A stretch of 64,000 nucleotides of DNA. Source: an uncultured Schlesneria sp. GTDB lineage: Bacteria; Planctomycetota; Planctomycetia; Planctomycetales; Planctomycetaceae. Both the position numbers and the translations under genes were made by a program. The DNA lies in contig CAIULL010000018.1 in the NCBI GenBank assembly GCA_903899985.1, positions 1-64,000 of the forward strand. Reading direction: 5' to 3'. Below are positions 1-8,872 of this stretch, piece by piece (the first letter of the stretch is position 1; every line of letters starts with the position of its first letter). The notes beneath the pieces were generated by a model. The model was not told where the DNA came from and made no database searches. It saw only the letters and a program-made list of their open reading frames with translations.

Positions 1-17
1 ACGCGAAGGTGAAGGTG

Positions 18-36
18 AAAAGGGGCGACCCCTTTT
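18..36. terminator. Perfect 8-bp hairpin, terminator-like
   Basis: AAAAGGGG (18-25), loop CGA, CCCCTTTT (29-36). The stem ends in a T run on both strands, so it could stop transcription in either direction. The gene it would serve lies left of the window or is the minus-strand gene ending at 438. It is short, so only moderately convincing. Confidence 0.35.
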
Positions 37-175
37 GTCGAGCCTGAGCGGAACTCTTGGATTTCTCTTCTCTTCGCCTTTAAGGTTGGGTTGCGGGTAA
101 AGCCCGCGCCAGGTGTTTCGTGTTTTTCGTGGTGTAAATTCTTTTGATTTGGCCAGCACGTTGTCGTCAGCTTTG

Positions 176-404
176 CGACGTTCGAAGAAATCGGCTGGAC
201 GCCGATTTGCCTGCGCCGTTGGCTGCGGGTTAAACGATTGATTCGCGTCGGTTGTTTTTCTTTCGTTGGAAACGAACGAAGAAAGACCCTCGCTGGCGCG
301 TCGGGCTAATGAATAATCCAAGCAAATTGATTTCTTGGCGGTATCGACGTTCGAAGAAATCGGCTGGACGCCGATTCGCCTGAGCCGATGGCTGCGGGTT
401 AAAC
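176..404. repeat. Pair of 60-bp direct repeats in intergenic DNA
   Basis: Copies at 176-235 and 345-404 differ at only 3 of 60 positions; both begin CGACGTTCGAAGAAATCGG and end GGCTGCGGGTTAAAC. The first 437 bases hold no credible gene. Between the copies, at 287-307, lies CCCTCGCTGGCGCGTCGGGCT, which resembles the arms of the inverted repeat at 1822-1893. The origin of the duplication is unknown. Confidence 0.75.
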
Positions 405-437
405 TAGGAAATCGTGATCGGAATCGTTTGGCAATTT

Positions 438-1616
438 TTAGTTCAATTGTGCGGCGGTTCTTTTTGATGTGGTGACATCGGGAAGAACGAGATCCGATGT
501 GCCGCGGCAGATTTGACGCGCGTGTTCGCGATGGGCTTCGACGCAGCCACCGCCGAAGGTATCCATCGGTTCCTGAATCTGCAGCATTTCTTGCATGACC
601 TTGTCCGTTGCTGCGGGGTCGGCCAGCGTTGATTCGACAAGGCTTTCCACTCGCTGCTCGTCCATCTGCAGGTCGCCGTTGGGATCACGATACGTGGAAT
701 TTCGCCAATGGAAGATCGTCAGGCATTTTGTGGTCAGATCGAAAATTCGATCGGGACGCCAGAAATCGGCGAATAACCCGGAACCGAGATAAAATGTCCA
801 GCTCCCCTCGTAACCTGTCACGTCGGAAGAATCTCGGTCAGGGTTTCGAAACCATGTTCGATCGCCCGGGACGAAAAACCTGACCGGCAGCGGGTTACTG
901 GGTGAGCCGATCTGGCGGAGAAAAGTCCGTTCGAATTCCGAGCCTTTAATCGCTCGTGTTTCCGCCTGCTCGTGCATCCTTTGGAATAATTCCAGGTTGC
1001 AGGTTCGAGCCTCCGTGGCCATCCCTAACAGGCAGATATATTCTGCCGCGCGGCGGCAGGAAAAGGTGTAGCGTGTCCCACACTTTTCCGGCTGTGTCGC
1101 TCGTTCCAAAGCGGTGATTAATGATTGCCCCGGGCGCAGAATGAACCCGCGATCTTCGTCGTAAGTCCAGTATTCCGGGGGGCGTTCCGCTTCGTGAGTG
1201 GCAAACGCCAGGGACGTTTTCCGAGCCGCCTCCACAATGTTTTTTCGGATCCGAATTGACGACATTAATTCGTCAAAGCTCGGGAATTGAAACGGGACGG
1301 GACACAGCAACATGGAAATCACGATTTCCCGTTCAAGATCGGCGGGATTCGCATGAGTGTCCAGGTTGAGTTTTTCACATAAATGGGTCGTGTCTCCGAC
1401 GGGTGCCCATTTTTTGGAACTGAGGTCACGCAATTGAAATCCGCGAAATCCCGGCGAGGTTGCTCGCTCGTCAATCAATTTCACGTACTGGCCAATTCCA
1501 AGGTCTTTCAGATATCGCGAAAACCGCTGTTTCGCGGTGTCCAGCTCGCGTACCGCAGTACCGCGTATCTGGATTCCACCTTCGTTGGAACTGATCCCAT
1601 TGATTGCGCGCTGCAT
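438..1616 (-). CDS. Hypothetical protein, 392 aa
   Basis: I do not recognise the family. The frame is open for about 400 codons with no signal peptide or membrane segment, so a cytoplasmic protein is likely. A Cys/Arg-rich patch (YTFSCRRAAEYICLLG, near residue 195) and a Trp-rich patch (VTGYEGSWTFYLGSGLFADF, near 275) are the most distinctive parts. The start at 1616 (MQRAIN) is preferred over the ATG at 1640 because GAGG lies 8 bases before it. It stands alone, with hairpin-rich spacers on both sides. Confidence 0.7.
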   Translation of the reverse strand: MQRAINGISSNEGGIQIRGTAVRELDTAKQRFSRYLKDLGIGQYVKLIDERATSPGFRGFQLRDLSSKKWAPVGDTTHLCEKLNLDTHANPADLEREIVISMLLCPVPFQFPSFDELMSSIRIRKNIVEAARKTSLAFATHEAERPPEYWTYDEDRGFILRPGQSLITALERATQPEKCGTRYTFSCRRAAEYICLLGMATEARTCNLELFQRMHEQAETRAIKGSEFERTFLRQIGSPSNPLPVRFFVPGDRTWFRNPDRDSSDVTGYEGSWTFYLGSGLFADFWRPDRIFDLTTKCLTIFHWRNSTYRDPNGDLQMDEQRVESLVESTLADPAATDKVMQEMLQIQEPMDTFGGGCVEAHREHARQICRGTSDLVLPDVTTSKRTAAQLN

Positions 1617-1821
1617 CGATGAGCCCTCGTTGAATTCCATTCCGTTCTAACGCAACAGTAGAAGCTTATGCTTTTTATCGATTGTTTTCCAACCAAAGAA
1701 TTCGTCGATAACGCGAAAAACAGGGAATTTCGAAAATTGAAGCAAGGTGTATGAAAAAGAAACACACAACCATGGGAAATTGAAAGAAATAAATCGTTTC
1801 AACGAAGCGGGGTGTTTTAAC

Positions 1822-1893
1822 AGCCGGAAGCGTAAGCGAGGGACCTTATTCCCATTAAAACGAAGAAACGATCTCTCGCTTGCGCGTCAGGCT
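1822..1893. repeat. Imperfect inverted repeat, 22-bp arms
   Basis: Left arm AGCCGGAAGCGTAAGCGAGGGA (1822-1843, read in two parts: AGCCGGAAGCG then TAAGCGAGGGA) pairs with 1872-1893 with about four mismatches across a 28-base spacer. A single arm of similar sequence is at 287-307. It lies in the 314-base spacer between the divergent ends of two minus-strand genes and may act as a transcription end structure or be a dispersed intergenic repeat. No gene is visible in 1617-1930. Confidence 0.5.
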
Positions 1894-1930
1894 CGCGTTT
1901 CAAGTGAATCATCCGAGGCAAGAGGCCGAC

Positions 1931-3238
1931 TCAGGCTGACGAGCTCTTCACTATCCCAATTGGTTCACTCGCCCTCTTGAGTTTCCCAGACCATCGGGCA
2001 CTTGGGGCCTCAACGAATTCGTAAAGAAGGTGTGCGGCACACAGACTGGCGAAAAACGAGGTCAAGAGAATGGCGGATGCTTGAAGCGGGGATGGAGTAT
2101 TCGCGAAGAATTTCCATCCTGCCGAGGTCAGCAGATGGCAGACGGGAAAGTGAATCAGATAAAGACTGTATGAGATCCGTCCGAGATACTGCAGCCAGGG
2201 CCAGTTCAACCACCGATGTAATTGATTTCTTCGACCTGCGATAAAAATCGCGATCGAAGTCGCGAGGGCAACCCCGTTTTCATACCGCCATTCGGCATCG
2301 AAGATCAATTCGACGCCGGCCAGAACCACGATCGCTGCAAACCAGTAGACGGGCAAAGTCCGATCGAGCGTCCACCAGGTGACCATGCCTATGAAAAACA
2401 TCCAGGCAAAGTGCACGACCCAGGGAGAAGTACTTTCCAGCCCCCGCCAATAAAACAACGACACTAACGCCACCGGCAGGAACACAATCAGCAGTCCGGC
2501 AACTGACGGACGTGGTTCGTTTGGCACCGGGCGAGGACATAGATGTTGCGCCAGTCCCCATCCGATAATTGCGACGATGTAAAATTGCATTTCAATGCAG
2601 ATCGTCCACATTCCCGCCCCCAGAGCGTCCAGCCCCAGCACATCCTGCAGAAAGACCATGTGAGCTGCGATGCGCGGGAGCGAGAGGTGACCGTCAAACG
2701 GTGAAGGGAGATCCCAGAAACCTTGGCTGACAACATCGACGATGATGAGGAAACCGATTGCAACCCAGTATGGTGGAACCAGTCGGACGAGTCGTCTGCC
2801 GATAAACGTCAGAATCTCTCGCGGAGTGACCCAGGTGTTTCGCAGGGTATAGGCAATGACGAAGCCGCTGATCACCAGCAGAATCTGCACACCACCGCGC
2901 AGCCTGAGAAAGGCCGCATCGACCAGCAGTTCAGCGGACTTGATCGCAGGCAATGGTTCAGGCTCATGCCACAAGATGGGGAAGCCACGAATCCAGATTA
3001 AGACTGGTTCGATAATCCAATAGGTTGATTCGAGAGCCGGCCACGGCTCGGGTTCGTACCACCAGATGTGGAAGACAACAATCGAAAATGCCGCCAGCCC
3101 ACGAAGTCCATCAACAAATGCAAACCGAGATTGAGAGGGTCCTTCGACTTGTTTCGATCCCGGGGACGCTTCCGATACTTGTGTCATCGAAATCATTTCG
3201 AGCAAGGCGTCATTGTGCGACGCAATCAATGATGACAC
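1931..3238 (-). CDS. Membrane acyltransferase, acyltransferase-3 (OafA/YrhL) family
   Basis: Predicted inner-membrane O-acyltransferase that would move acetyl or another acyl group onto an envelope sugar or lipid. The hallmark FVDGLRGLAAFSIVVFHIWW starts near residue 41, followed by about ten hydrophobic segments; MWTICIEMQFYIVAIIGWG matches the family's W-x-I-x-x-E-x-x-F-Y motif. The insert between the first two membrane segments carries a second 'WHEPEPLP' echoing the earlier 'WYEPEPWP', perhaps a small internal duplication. At 435 aa the size is normal. The GTG at 3238 lacks a clear ribosome site; ATG at 3196 is an alternative. Acceptor unknown. Confidence 0.85.
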   Translation of the reverse strand: MSSLIASHNDALLEMISMTQVSEASPGSKQVEGPSQSRFAFVDGLRGLAAFSIVVFHIWWYEPEPWPALESTYWIIEPVLIWIRGFPILWHEPEPLPAIKSAELLVDAAFLRLRGGVQILLVISGFVIAYTLRNTWVTPREILTFIGRRLVRLVPPYWVAIGFLIIVDVVSQGFWDLPSPFDGHLSLPRIAAHMVFLQDVLGLDALGAGMWTICIEMQFYIVAIIGWGLAQHLCPRPVPNEPRPSVAGLLIVFLPVALVSLFYWRGLESTSPWVVHFAWMFFIGMVTWWTLDRTLPVYWFAAIVVLAGVELIFDAEWRYENGVALATSIAIFIAGRRNQLHRWLNWPWLQYLGRISYSLYLIHFPVCHLLTSAGWKFFANTPSPLQASAILLTSFFASLCAAHLLYEFVEAPSARWSGKLKRASEPIGIVKSSSA

Positions 3239-3275
3239 AAAAAAGAAAGCCCGAATAAAATTCGGGCTTTCGCGA
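3237..3275 (-). terminator. Rho-independent terminator of the exported-protein gene
   Basis: AAAGCCCGAA (3246-3255), five-base loop, TTCGGGCTTT (3261-3270): a 10-bp stem. Read on the minus strand it is followed by CTTTTTTG, a proper T tract, 20-30 bases after the stop codon of the minus-strand gene ending at 3293. It also lies just before the acyltransferase start, separating the two genes. Confidence 0.85.
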
Positions 3276-3292
3276 TTCAGACGATGAAACGG

Positions 3293-5005
3293 CTATTCAC
3301 TTCGCTTCAGCGAATAGGCGACTGACTTGGCACCCTTCTTGTCGGGAATCGTGTAGCTTCCGCTTGGCTGAAAATACTTGGAAATCGTTTCAAACGGCGG
3401 CAGTTTCGAAACATCAATTCCGTCGATGACGTTGTCCGATTTTCTGAGAAGATTGTAGTACGTCTTAAACTGTGCTTCACTTCGCTGGAACGACACCATC
3501 GAGGTTTTCGACGGGAAGTACTTCGAGATCCGCTTGTATTCGGACGAATCAATCAGAGCGGCTCGACCACCCGACTGGCCTCGCAAGATCCCTTCGAGCA
3601 GCGGCGTATCGTTGGTGACGATCAGTTGGCCTTCGGTCACAGCGAGCGAAACTGACTGGTCGGAGTTTGGCGTAAAGATTTCATAGATCGTTTCGCCATT
3701 GAACTCGCGCGTTTCCAGATTCGTCGCGGCAGACTTGGCAGCCGCAGCGAGAGTCTTCTTGATCTTCGCGGCGTCTTTCAAAGCGAATGCAGCCAGCACC
3801 TGGGGTGTCGGCGGCGCGTCATCGTCGGCGTCTTTTGCTTCGGACTGAAGAATATGGATCTTGCCATCAAGGTGATCGAGCAGATCTTTCTTCGCGTGGA
3901 TCATCGGGCCTTGCTCCGCAATCTGATCCAGAACACGTCCGGTGGCACCGCGACCCTGGAACGAATCAACCAGCGTTTCGATGGAAGTATAAGCACCGGC
4001 AATGTTCCAGTTGGCAGCGTTGTACGAACCAATGCTGGCAGGAACCCATTTTGGAGGAACCAGCTCGGTTGCCGGGAACAGGAAGACACCTAACAGGCCT
4101 TTCGGATTCTCAGCATAAATAAACGAATTCGAAATTCCTTCGAATTCCCCTTCGTCGAAATCCAGGTTTCCACCCCATCCCTTCCAACCGTCAACACCGA
4201 ACATCGGCAGAAAAGCGGCCGCCAATCCCGCCTGGGGAATTGTCGCTTGTGCCATCGTGATACCGGATTGAATCAAGCCGATCGGGTTAATAAACCACTT
4301 GACGAGGGGCTCACCACTTTCAAGCTTGGTCTGTGCCTGGATGTACTTGAACTGTTCATTGTCAGCGAGTGAATCATCGCTGTTCCCTTCCCAGCGTTCA
4401 AGAACTTCCTTCAGTGCTTCGACTTCGGTGCTGAAGACCAGGAAATGGTCGTCGGTGAAGTAGGTGATCGTTTTGATCGGGTTGTCTGGTTCTGGATTCT
4501 TCAGCGTGTAAACGTGAACGGCCACCTTTTCGATCTCTTGCGTTGTATGCTCGGCCTGCTCCTTCTCCAGAGCTTCATCAAATTTCTTCAGCAGCTTTTC
4601 GATGGTGGCTTTGTTCTTGCCGAACTCGAGCAGGAACACGAAAGAGAGTTTTCGTGCGGGCTTTTCCAGCAGAGCGACGGTCAATTCGCCTTGTGGCACT
4701 TCCAGGAGATCCGTGATGGAAACTCCGGTTTCGTTTTCCATGTTTTTCGAGGCTTCGTCGATTTTCTTTGCGACGTCATCGAGGAACGGCTTCAACTGAG
4801 GGTCGTGAAGCAACTGGCCGATGGACGTCTTATCCCATTTCTGTCGAAATTCTGGAACGTCTGAGATCGTGAAAAACGCAAGCGTGTCCTTGGGGAGCAA
4901 CTTTTCACCGGGGGTGTTATCGCCCGCCTGCAAAAGGTTCGAAGTTGTCGCAACGAGGGCAAGGCACGTGAACAGTACTGACAAGCGGAGCCACAATCGA
5001 TTCAT
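3293..5005 (-). CDS. Exported protein of unknown function, DUF3352-like
   Basis: 570 aa. A signal peptide (LSVLFTCLALVATTSNLLQAG) ends near residue 28. After it, 'KLLPKDTLAFFTISDVPEF' resembles the opening of DUF3352-type extracellular proteins, which carry repeated halves of unknown role; this match is from memory and weak. The body alternates charged helices and beta segments, e.g. HLDGKIHILQSEAKDADDDA near 385. No Cys pairs or catalytic signature are visible. ATG at 5005 is preferred over TTG at 5017, which sits too close to the GGGA ribosome site. It ends in a strong terminator. Likely periplasmic. Confidence 0.7.
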   Translation of the reverse strand: MNRLWLRLSVLFTCLALVATTSNLLQAGDNTPGEKLLPKDTLAFFTISDVPEFRQKWDKTSIGQLLHDPQLKPFLDDVAKKIDEASKNMENETGVSITDLLEVPQGELTVALLEKPARKLSFVFLLEFGKNKATIEKLLKKFDEALEKEQAEHTTQEIEKVAVHVYTLKNPEPDNPIKTITYFTDDHFLVFSTEVEALKEVLERWEGNSDDSLADNEQFKYIQAQTKLESGEPLVKWFINPIGLIQSGITMAQATIPQAGLAAAFLPMFGVDGWKGWGGNLDFDEGEFEGISNSFIYAENPKGLLGVFLFPATELVPPKWVPASIGSYNAANWNIAGAYTSIETLVDSFQGRGATGRVLDQIAEQGPMIHAKKDLLDHLDGKIHILQSEAKDADDDAPPTPQVLAAFALKDAAKIKKTLAAAAKSAATNLETREFNGETIYEIFTPNSDQSVSLAVTEGQLIVTNDTPLLEGILRGQSGGRAALIDSSEYKRISKYFPSKTSMVSFQRSEAQFKTYYNLLRKSDNVIDGIDVSKLPPFETISKYFQPSGSYTIPDKKGAKSVAYSLKRSE

Positions 5006-5058
5006 GAATGAGTCCAATCCCTTTCAAGGTCTAGTAAAGAGCGATCGCGTTCTTTCGG

Positions 5059-5268
5059 TTAACGCTGCACGCCCACGTTTTTCAATCCGTAAACCAATCT
5101 GAAACCATTGCGGCGAGCATCTTCGCAACTTGTGGCCAATCCAACAACGGCGGCGAGTTGATTTTGCACAGAATTGATATTCGAAAAATGAAGCTCCTGC
5201 TGGCCATTACCCGTCAGAATTAAACGGGGTTTCAACGACCGAACGAAATTCGACACCAATCGGATCAC
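5059..5268 (-). CDS. Possible small gene overlapping the protease stop codon
   Basis: A 69-aa frame starts with GTG at 5268, overlapping the TGA of the protease gene in a GTGA junction, which could allow coupled translation. The product ([20 protein letters not shown] at the start) has no recognised domain; the [19 protein letters not shown] segment only vaguely suggests the end of a STAS domain. There is no good ribosome site. It may equally be untranslated trailer. Confidence 0.2.
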   Translation of the reverse strand: MIRLVSNFVRSLKPRLILTGNGQQELHFSNINSVQNQLAAVVGLATSCEDARRNGFRLVYGLKNVGVQR

Positions 5269-6224
5269 GGAGTTTTTGCAGGTTCGCCAATTGTCTTGCG
5301 CCGTGGCGGATCGAGATACCGGAATCCTGAATTGGGATTGTTCCGGTCGAACGCAAAGGCCTCATGATTGTCGAGGAATAATTTCACATAGGGGACGGGG
5401 ATCGCGAAGCCGAGTCCTTCCGCAAACAGCAACTTCATATTCGTGACACCAATAACTTCGCCCCGAGCATTGAAGAGCGGTCCACCACTGTTGCCCGGAT
5501 TAATTTCTGCCGTGGTCTGAATGTAGACCTGACCACGAAAATTGCGATTCTTGGTCCCGATGATTCCTTGTGAAACAGATCTTTCCAGGCCGAGCGGGTT
5601 TCCAATCGCAAAAACCTCTTCACCTTCCTGCAGATCTTCTTCGGCCGCGAGATAAGTCGGCTTGAAAACAAGGTCTTTTTGTACCGGGATCTGCAACAGT
5701 GCCAGATCGAAAAACGGGTTTAAGGCGACGATGCGAACGTCGTCGATCCTGCGTCGATTGAACGACCCGTCCTCACCACGATGGAAAATTGTGGTGGCGA
5801 TGCGTGTCTCTCGTTCAATCACGTGGTAGTTCGTCACGCAAAAACCGTTTTCGTTGACGATGAACCCGGAACCAAGTCCCCCCGGCGTCTGGACAAGCAC
5901 GACCCCTTCGCCAAACTTTTCGGTTAACTCCTTGATACTCCGCCGGGGAAGCTGAGCGGTGCGATAGAGCTGATGCTTTTGCGTGGCATCGGGAACGTTT
6001 GCAGCATCCTTTGCGGCAGTCCGCGACTTGATCTGGTTCAGCGGAACTTTGATCACGTCAATTCCGATATCTACGTACAACGTATCGGCCTGCTGTTTCA
6101 GGACGTCCCCTTCGAGCTTATGTCCTGTTTTCAGTTCAATCAAATCCGCAACCGTTGGCGTGGTTGAGAACGCGGCGACAGTGAGCATTCCCGTGAGAAA
6201 CACAAAACGCATGGCGGACTTCAT
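5265..6224 (-). CDS. Exported trypsin-like serine protease, HtrA/DegP type without PDZ
   Basis: 319 aa, S1C-type periplasmic protease for damaged or misfolded proteins. A signal peptide covers about residues 1-26. Residues 27-66 form a small beta domain ([20 protein letters not shown]) often seen in planctomycete exported proteins. The catalytic triad is visible: His134 in VTNYHVIE, Asp173 in FFDLALLQ, Ser246 in [10 protein letters not shown]. The C-terminus stops soon after the protease domain, so the PDZ domains of DegP are missing. AAGGA five bases before the ATG fixes the start. Transcribed alone or with the small frame overlapping its stop. Confidence 0.9.
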   Translation of the reverse strand: MKSAMRFVFLTGMLTVAAFSTTPTVADLIELKTGHKLEGDVLKQQADTLYVDIGIDVIKVPLNQIKSRTAAKDAANVPDATQKHQLYRTAQLPRRSIKELTEKFGEGVVLVQTPGGLGSGFIVNENGFCVTNYHVIERETRIATTIFHRGEDGSFNRRRIDDVRIVALNPFFDLALLQIPVQKDLVFKPTYLAAEEDLQEGEEVFAIGNPLGLERSVSQGIIGTKNRNFRGQVYIQTTAEINPGNSGGPLFNARGEVIGVTNMKLLFAEGLGFAIPVPYVKLFLDNHEAFAFDRNNPNSGFRYLDPPRRKTIGEPAKTP

Positions 6225-6558
6225 AGTGATCCTTCGTCTGACGTGAAGTGCGTTGAATTCGAGATGACAGAACCATAGAGACTTTTGAAAAGTCTGACCA
6301 CTGTCAACGGGCCAGAACGGCGCCGAGCAAGCTGTTTGCCTACTCTTTCGGGACCGAGGAAATCAGACAAGGGCAGGTTTCCGCGACGCGGTTGTCAGTT
6401 TTTGTCAGTCGAAAACGATGAACAATCCGGCTGAGGCCTGGGGGACGAACGCGTTGCACTTGATCAAACCGAGGCTGCAAGCCCTGTCGACAAAAACGTG
6501 ATTCATCGAAGGCACAAAGCCGCGACGACAAGAACTGGAAACTTCGACGCGAGTCCGA
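6225..6558. other. Intergenic, no gene recognised
   Basis: 334 bases between two minus-strand genes. Short open frames are present but have no ribosome site and no recognisable product. It presumably holds the protease promoter and the cytochrome gene's 3' end. Confidence 0.5.
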
Positions 6559-7593
6559 TTAACCGTTTCCGTACGAGGCGTGACAGTCCGTACAAGATTT
6601 ATTGACCTTGTCGACGGCCTGTTTGAATCGATCGTAAGATTCATCCTTCAGAGCCGAGGCCGCTTCTTTACCTCCGTCAATCAGCGTTTTCGCGTGATTT
6701 TGATAGTCATCGTCTGACGTATATTCGTAACCAGACGTGGTAATGACGGAGCCCAAGGCGGAAATCAGTGCCGCTTCGCGCCGGATCTGATCGGACAACG
6801 ATTTGAATTTGGCTTCGCTGTTGACGTCCTGCTTAAGAAAGTTCTTCGCCTTTTCGATCCGTTTCATCAGCCCCTTACGAGAGGCCGCTTCGTTGAACGG
6901 GCGAGTCGAAGGGACATCACCCGCGTCAGCTGGGACCGAACCTTCCAGAACGGACGTCAGCTTCTGAAACGCCGAACGAGTTTTTTCAAAATTGTCCTTC
7001 CCTAAACCAACGGCCGACTGACTGAGTTGAGCACCAAAGTCACGCACGTACTGAGCCTTATCTTTCCAGCTCAGTGACTCGGAATGCTCTTGAACGATTC
7101 CCGCCAGGGCGGCCATTTCCGCGCCGTCAACAGCGATTTCTTTGAAATTCGAGTTATAACTCCCCTGGTTCGCCATCTGCTTGTTCAGGCTGTTGCGAAC
7201 GGATTTGACTTCCCCCTGCAGTTCTTCGATCGGGATCAGTTCCTGCCACTGGATCCCCCCTGCACCTTTGGCAGACGGTGAAGCGGGCGCCGCTACTTGC
7301 GCTGGCTTATCTTCTTTTGCGGTAATGGCTTCCGCCGGAGGAGCCACGCTGTTCTTATTGCTGCTGACGACCCCAAGCGGATCGTCGAAAAATACGTCAA
7401 ACGGGATCTTATTGACAAACTTCCGGCCTTTCTCATCGACCCGGACATTTGCCGATTCTTTCACCTTACCTTGTGCGAAGGCGATCGAGCCAACCGTTAC
7501 GATCAGTACCGCCAGTGCGGGGAACCCTGTTTTCGCAACGTGCCACAGGTCATTCATTTCACGCCGACAGGGGATGTTTCGGAAAAGCGACAT
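6559..7593 (-). CDS. Exported c-type cytochrome with a single C-terminal haem site
   Basis: 344 aa. An N-terminal hydrophobic segment (GFPALAVLIVTVGSIAFAQG) acts as export signal. The only haem c motif, CTDCH, lies within ten residues of the C-terminus (VNKSCTDCHASYGNG), the arrangement of cytochrome c'-like four-helix proteins in which the haem hangs from the last helix. The helical region before it (residues about 125-335) is rich in Lys, Ser and Ala. Start chosen at 7593 because GAGGA is seven bases upstream; the longer frame starts at 7617. Likely a periplasmic electron carrier or gas-binding protein; partner unknown. Confidence 0.75.
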   Translation of the reverse strand: MSLFRNIPCRREMNDLWHVAKTGFPALAVLIVTVGSIAFAQGKVKESANVRVDEKGRKFVNKIPFDVFFDDPLGVVSSNKNSVAPPAEAITAKEDKPAQVAAPASPSAKGAGGIQWQELIPIEELQGEVKSVRNSLNKQMANQGSYNSNFKEIAVDGAEMAALAGIVQEHSESLSWKDKAQYVRDFGAQLSQSAVGLGKDNFEKTRSAFQKLTSVLEGSVPADAGDVPSTRPFNEAASRKGLMKRIEKAKNFLKQDVNSEAKFKSLSDQIRREAALISALGSVITTSGYEYTSDDDYQNHAKTLIDGGKEAASALKDESYDRFKQAVDKVNKSCTDCHASYGNG

Positions 7594-7921
7594 GACGGAA
7601 TCCTCGTCGAAAGCCAATTCGAGTTTCGTCGAAACCGCGCGACCAGAAAGGGAAATCCGGCGCCGCGATCAATTTGCGCATTATGCTTGTCTCAGTTAGC
7701 TGACGCAATCGCACTCGGTCTGAGTTTCTCACCCGGTCCCCTTGCGTCGGTAATGTCAACCTATTATTCCTATTCTTCTGATGCTGTTCGAGTTTCACGA
7801 CGAGATTGGCTCGTGAGCGATGTTTCCGCTACGGAGTACGGGAATCATCTGCAAGAATTACTGAGTTGCGAATCGATGCCTGGGCGGAGATTCAACTGTT
7901 TTGCGATTGGAGAAGTCGAAA
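7594..7921. other. Divergent promoter region, no gene recognised
   Basis: About 330 bases between the minus-strand cytochrome gene and the plus-strand small exported protein. It should contain promoters for both; I could not pick a convincing -35/-10 pair. Confidence 0.4.
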
Positions 7922-8470
7922 ATGAAGAGAACACTGTTGTTTGGATTGAGTCTGGCGATGATGGCGACCGCCATCGGTGCCGCTGAAAGTCGTGCGATGC
8001 GGTCAGCGCTGCCGCTGTCGATCGGACCTGCTTTGACTGGGCAAGTCAATTCCATCCCGATGCCGGCCCCACTGTCACCGGTTCCTGATCCGGTTTACAG
8101 CGAACCTTCCTACGGTTCACCTGCCTACAGTTCACCCGCTCAGCCATCATTCAGCCAATACCCGTCAGGTCCTGTTGAGTATGGCTACACGCTGGCTCCG
8201 CCGACAGCCGTGGCCTACCAGAACGTCAAGTACCGGGGCACTCGTAATATCGCCCCGTGTGCTGTTCCGACGCTCGTTCAGGTTCCTGATCCCTGCAACA
8301 AGAACGCCTGCTGCAAGTCCTGCGTTAACGTCGAGATCTGTGTTCCTCCTTGCGATCCACGGAAAGTGAAAGTGACACACGACGGCAACAAAGTTCGTTA
8401 CGATTACGGAAAATATGCCGTTTCCGTTCGATCCATCGGAAATCACGTCGTAGTTCACTACGAAGACTGA
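7922..8470 (+). CDS. Small exported Pro/Ser/Tyr-rich and Cys-rich protein
   Basis: 182 aa. A signal peptide (MKRTLLFGLSLAMMATAIGA) is followed by a low-complexity Pro/Ser/Tyr stretch (PVYSEPSYGSPAYSSPAQPS), then a cysteine cluster (CNKNACCKSCVNVEICVPPC) and a beta-rich tail ending VHYED. Such tails are common in small planctomycete surface proteins; function unknown. GGAG nine bases before the ATG at 7922 decides the start, seven codons inside the longer open frame. The cysteines suggest disulphide-stabilised extracellular placement. Confidence 0.7.
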   Translation: MKRTLLFGLSLAMMATAIGAAESRAMRSALPLSIGPALTGQVNSIPMPAPLSPVPDPVYSEPSYGSPAYSSPAQPSFSQYPSGPVEYGYTLAPPTAVAYQNVKYRGTRNIAPCAVPTLVQVPDPCNKNACCKSCVNVEICVPPCDPRKVKVTHDGNKVRYDYGKYAVSVRSIGNHVVVHYED

Positions 8471-8516
8471 TTAATCCACGCTGATGATCTGACACGGGCA
8501 AGGCTCGCAACCCAAC

Positions 8517-8594
8517 GGGAGGGCGAGGCTCCTGCCGAGCCCCCCAGTCGATGCGTCTACCTACTTCGAGGCTCGGCGGGAGCCTCGCCCTCCC
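8517..8594. repeat. 25-bp near-perfect inverted repeat
   Basis: Arms at 8517-8541 and 8570-8594 pair with one G-U mismatch over 25 bases; the right arm begins GGCTCGGCGGGAGCCTCGCC. The loop is 28 bases. I recall similar GC-rich GAGGCT/GCCGAGCC hairpins as frequent intergenic repeats in planctomycete genomes, so a dispersed repeat is the best reading. It lies 46 bases after the small exported protein gene. Confidence 0.8.
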
Positions 8595-8700
8595 TCGAAA
8601 AATCTTCGCGGCGGGGTTAGTCGTCCAAGTAACCCGATTTTCAATCATGAGGTCATCGCCTCTCTGGAAATTCCGGTTCTAAGTCTCGTAAAAAAAACCG

Positions 8701-8738
8701 ACGAGCCACGTTCATTTGAACGTGGCTCGTTTTCTTTG
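8701..8738 (+). terminator. Strong bidirectional terminator
   Basis: ACGAGCCACGTTCA (8701-8714), TT, TGAACGTGGCTCGT (8717-8730): a 14-bp perfect stem with a T-rich tail (TTTTCTTT) on the plus strand and an A run (AAAAAAA) just before it, so it can work both ways. It ends the transcript of the exported protein gene at 7922-8470 and isolates the lipoprotein gene starting at 8873. Confidence 0.9.
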
Positions 8739-8872
8739 CTGAGCCGGACGTCGAAGGAATGAAATTCCTCGCGCAAGCGCCTATCATGCGACATCTTTGT
8801 CGGTCAACGCTTTTGATCTCTTCGTCGTATGTGGCGAAGTTGCAATCAATTCCACTTTTTCGGGTCGATGAC

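Noticed and set aside
3328-3342. Second sigma-54-like site (TGGCACCCTTCTTGT)
   Set aside because: It lies inside the exported-protein coding sequence, antisense to it, with no gene downstream, and the -12 element ends in T rather than C.
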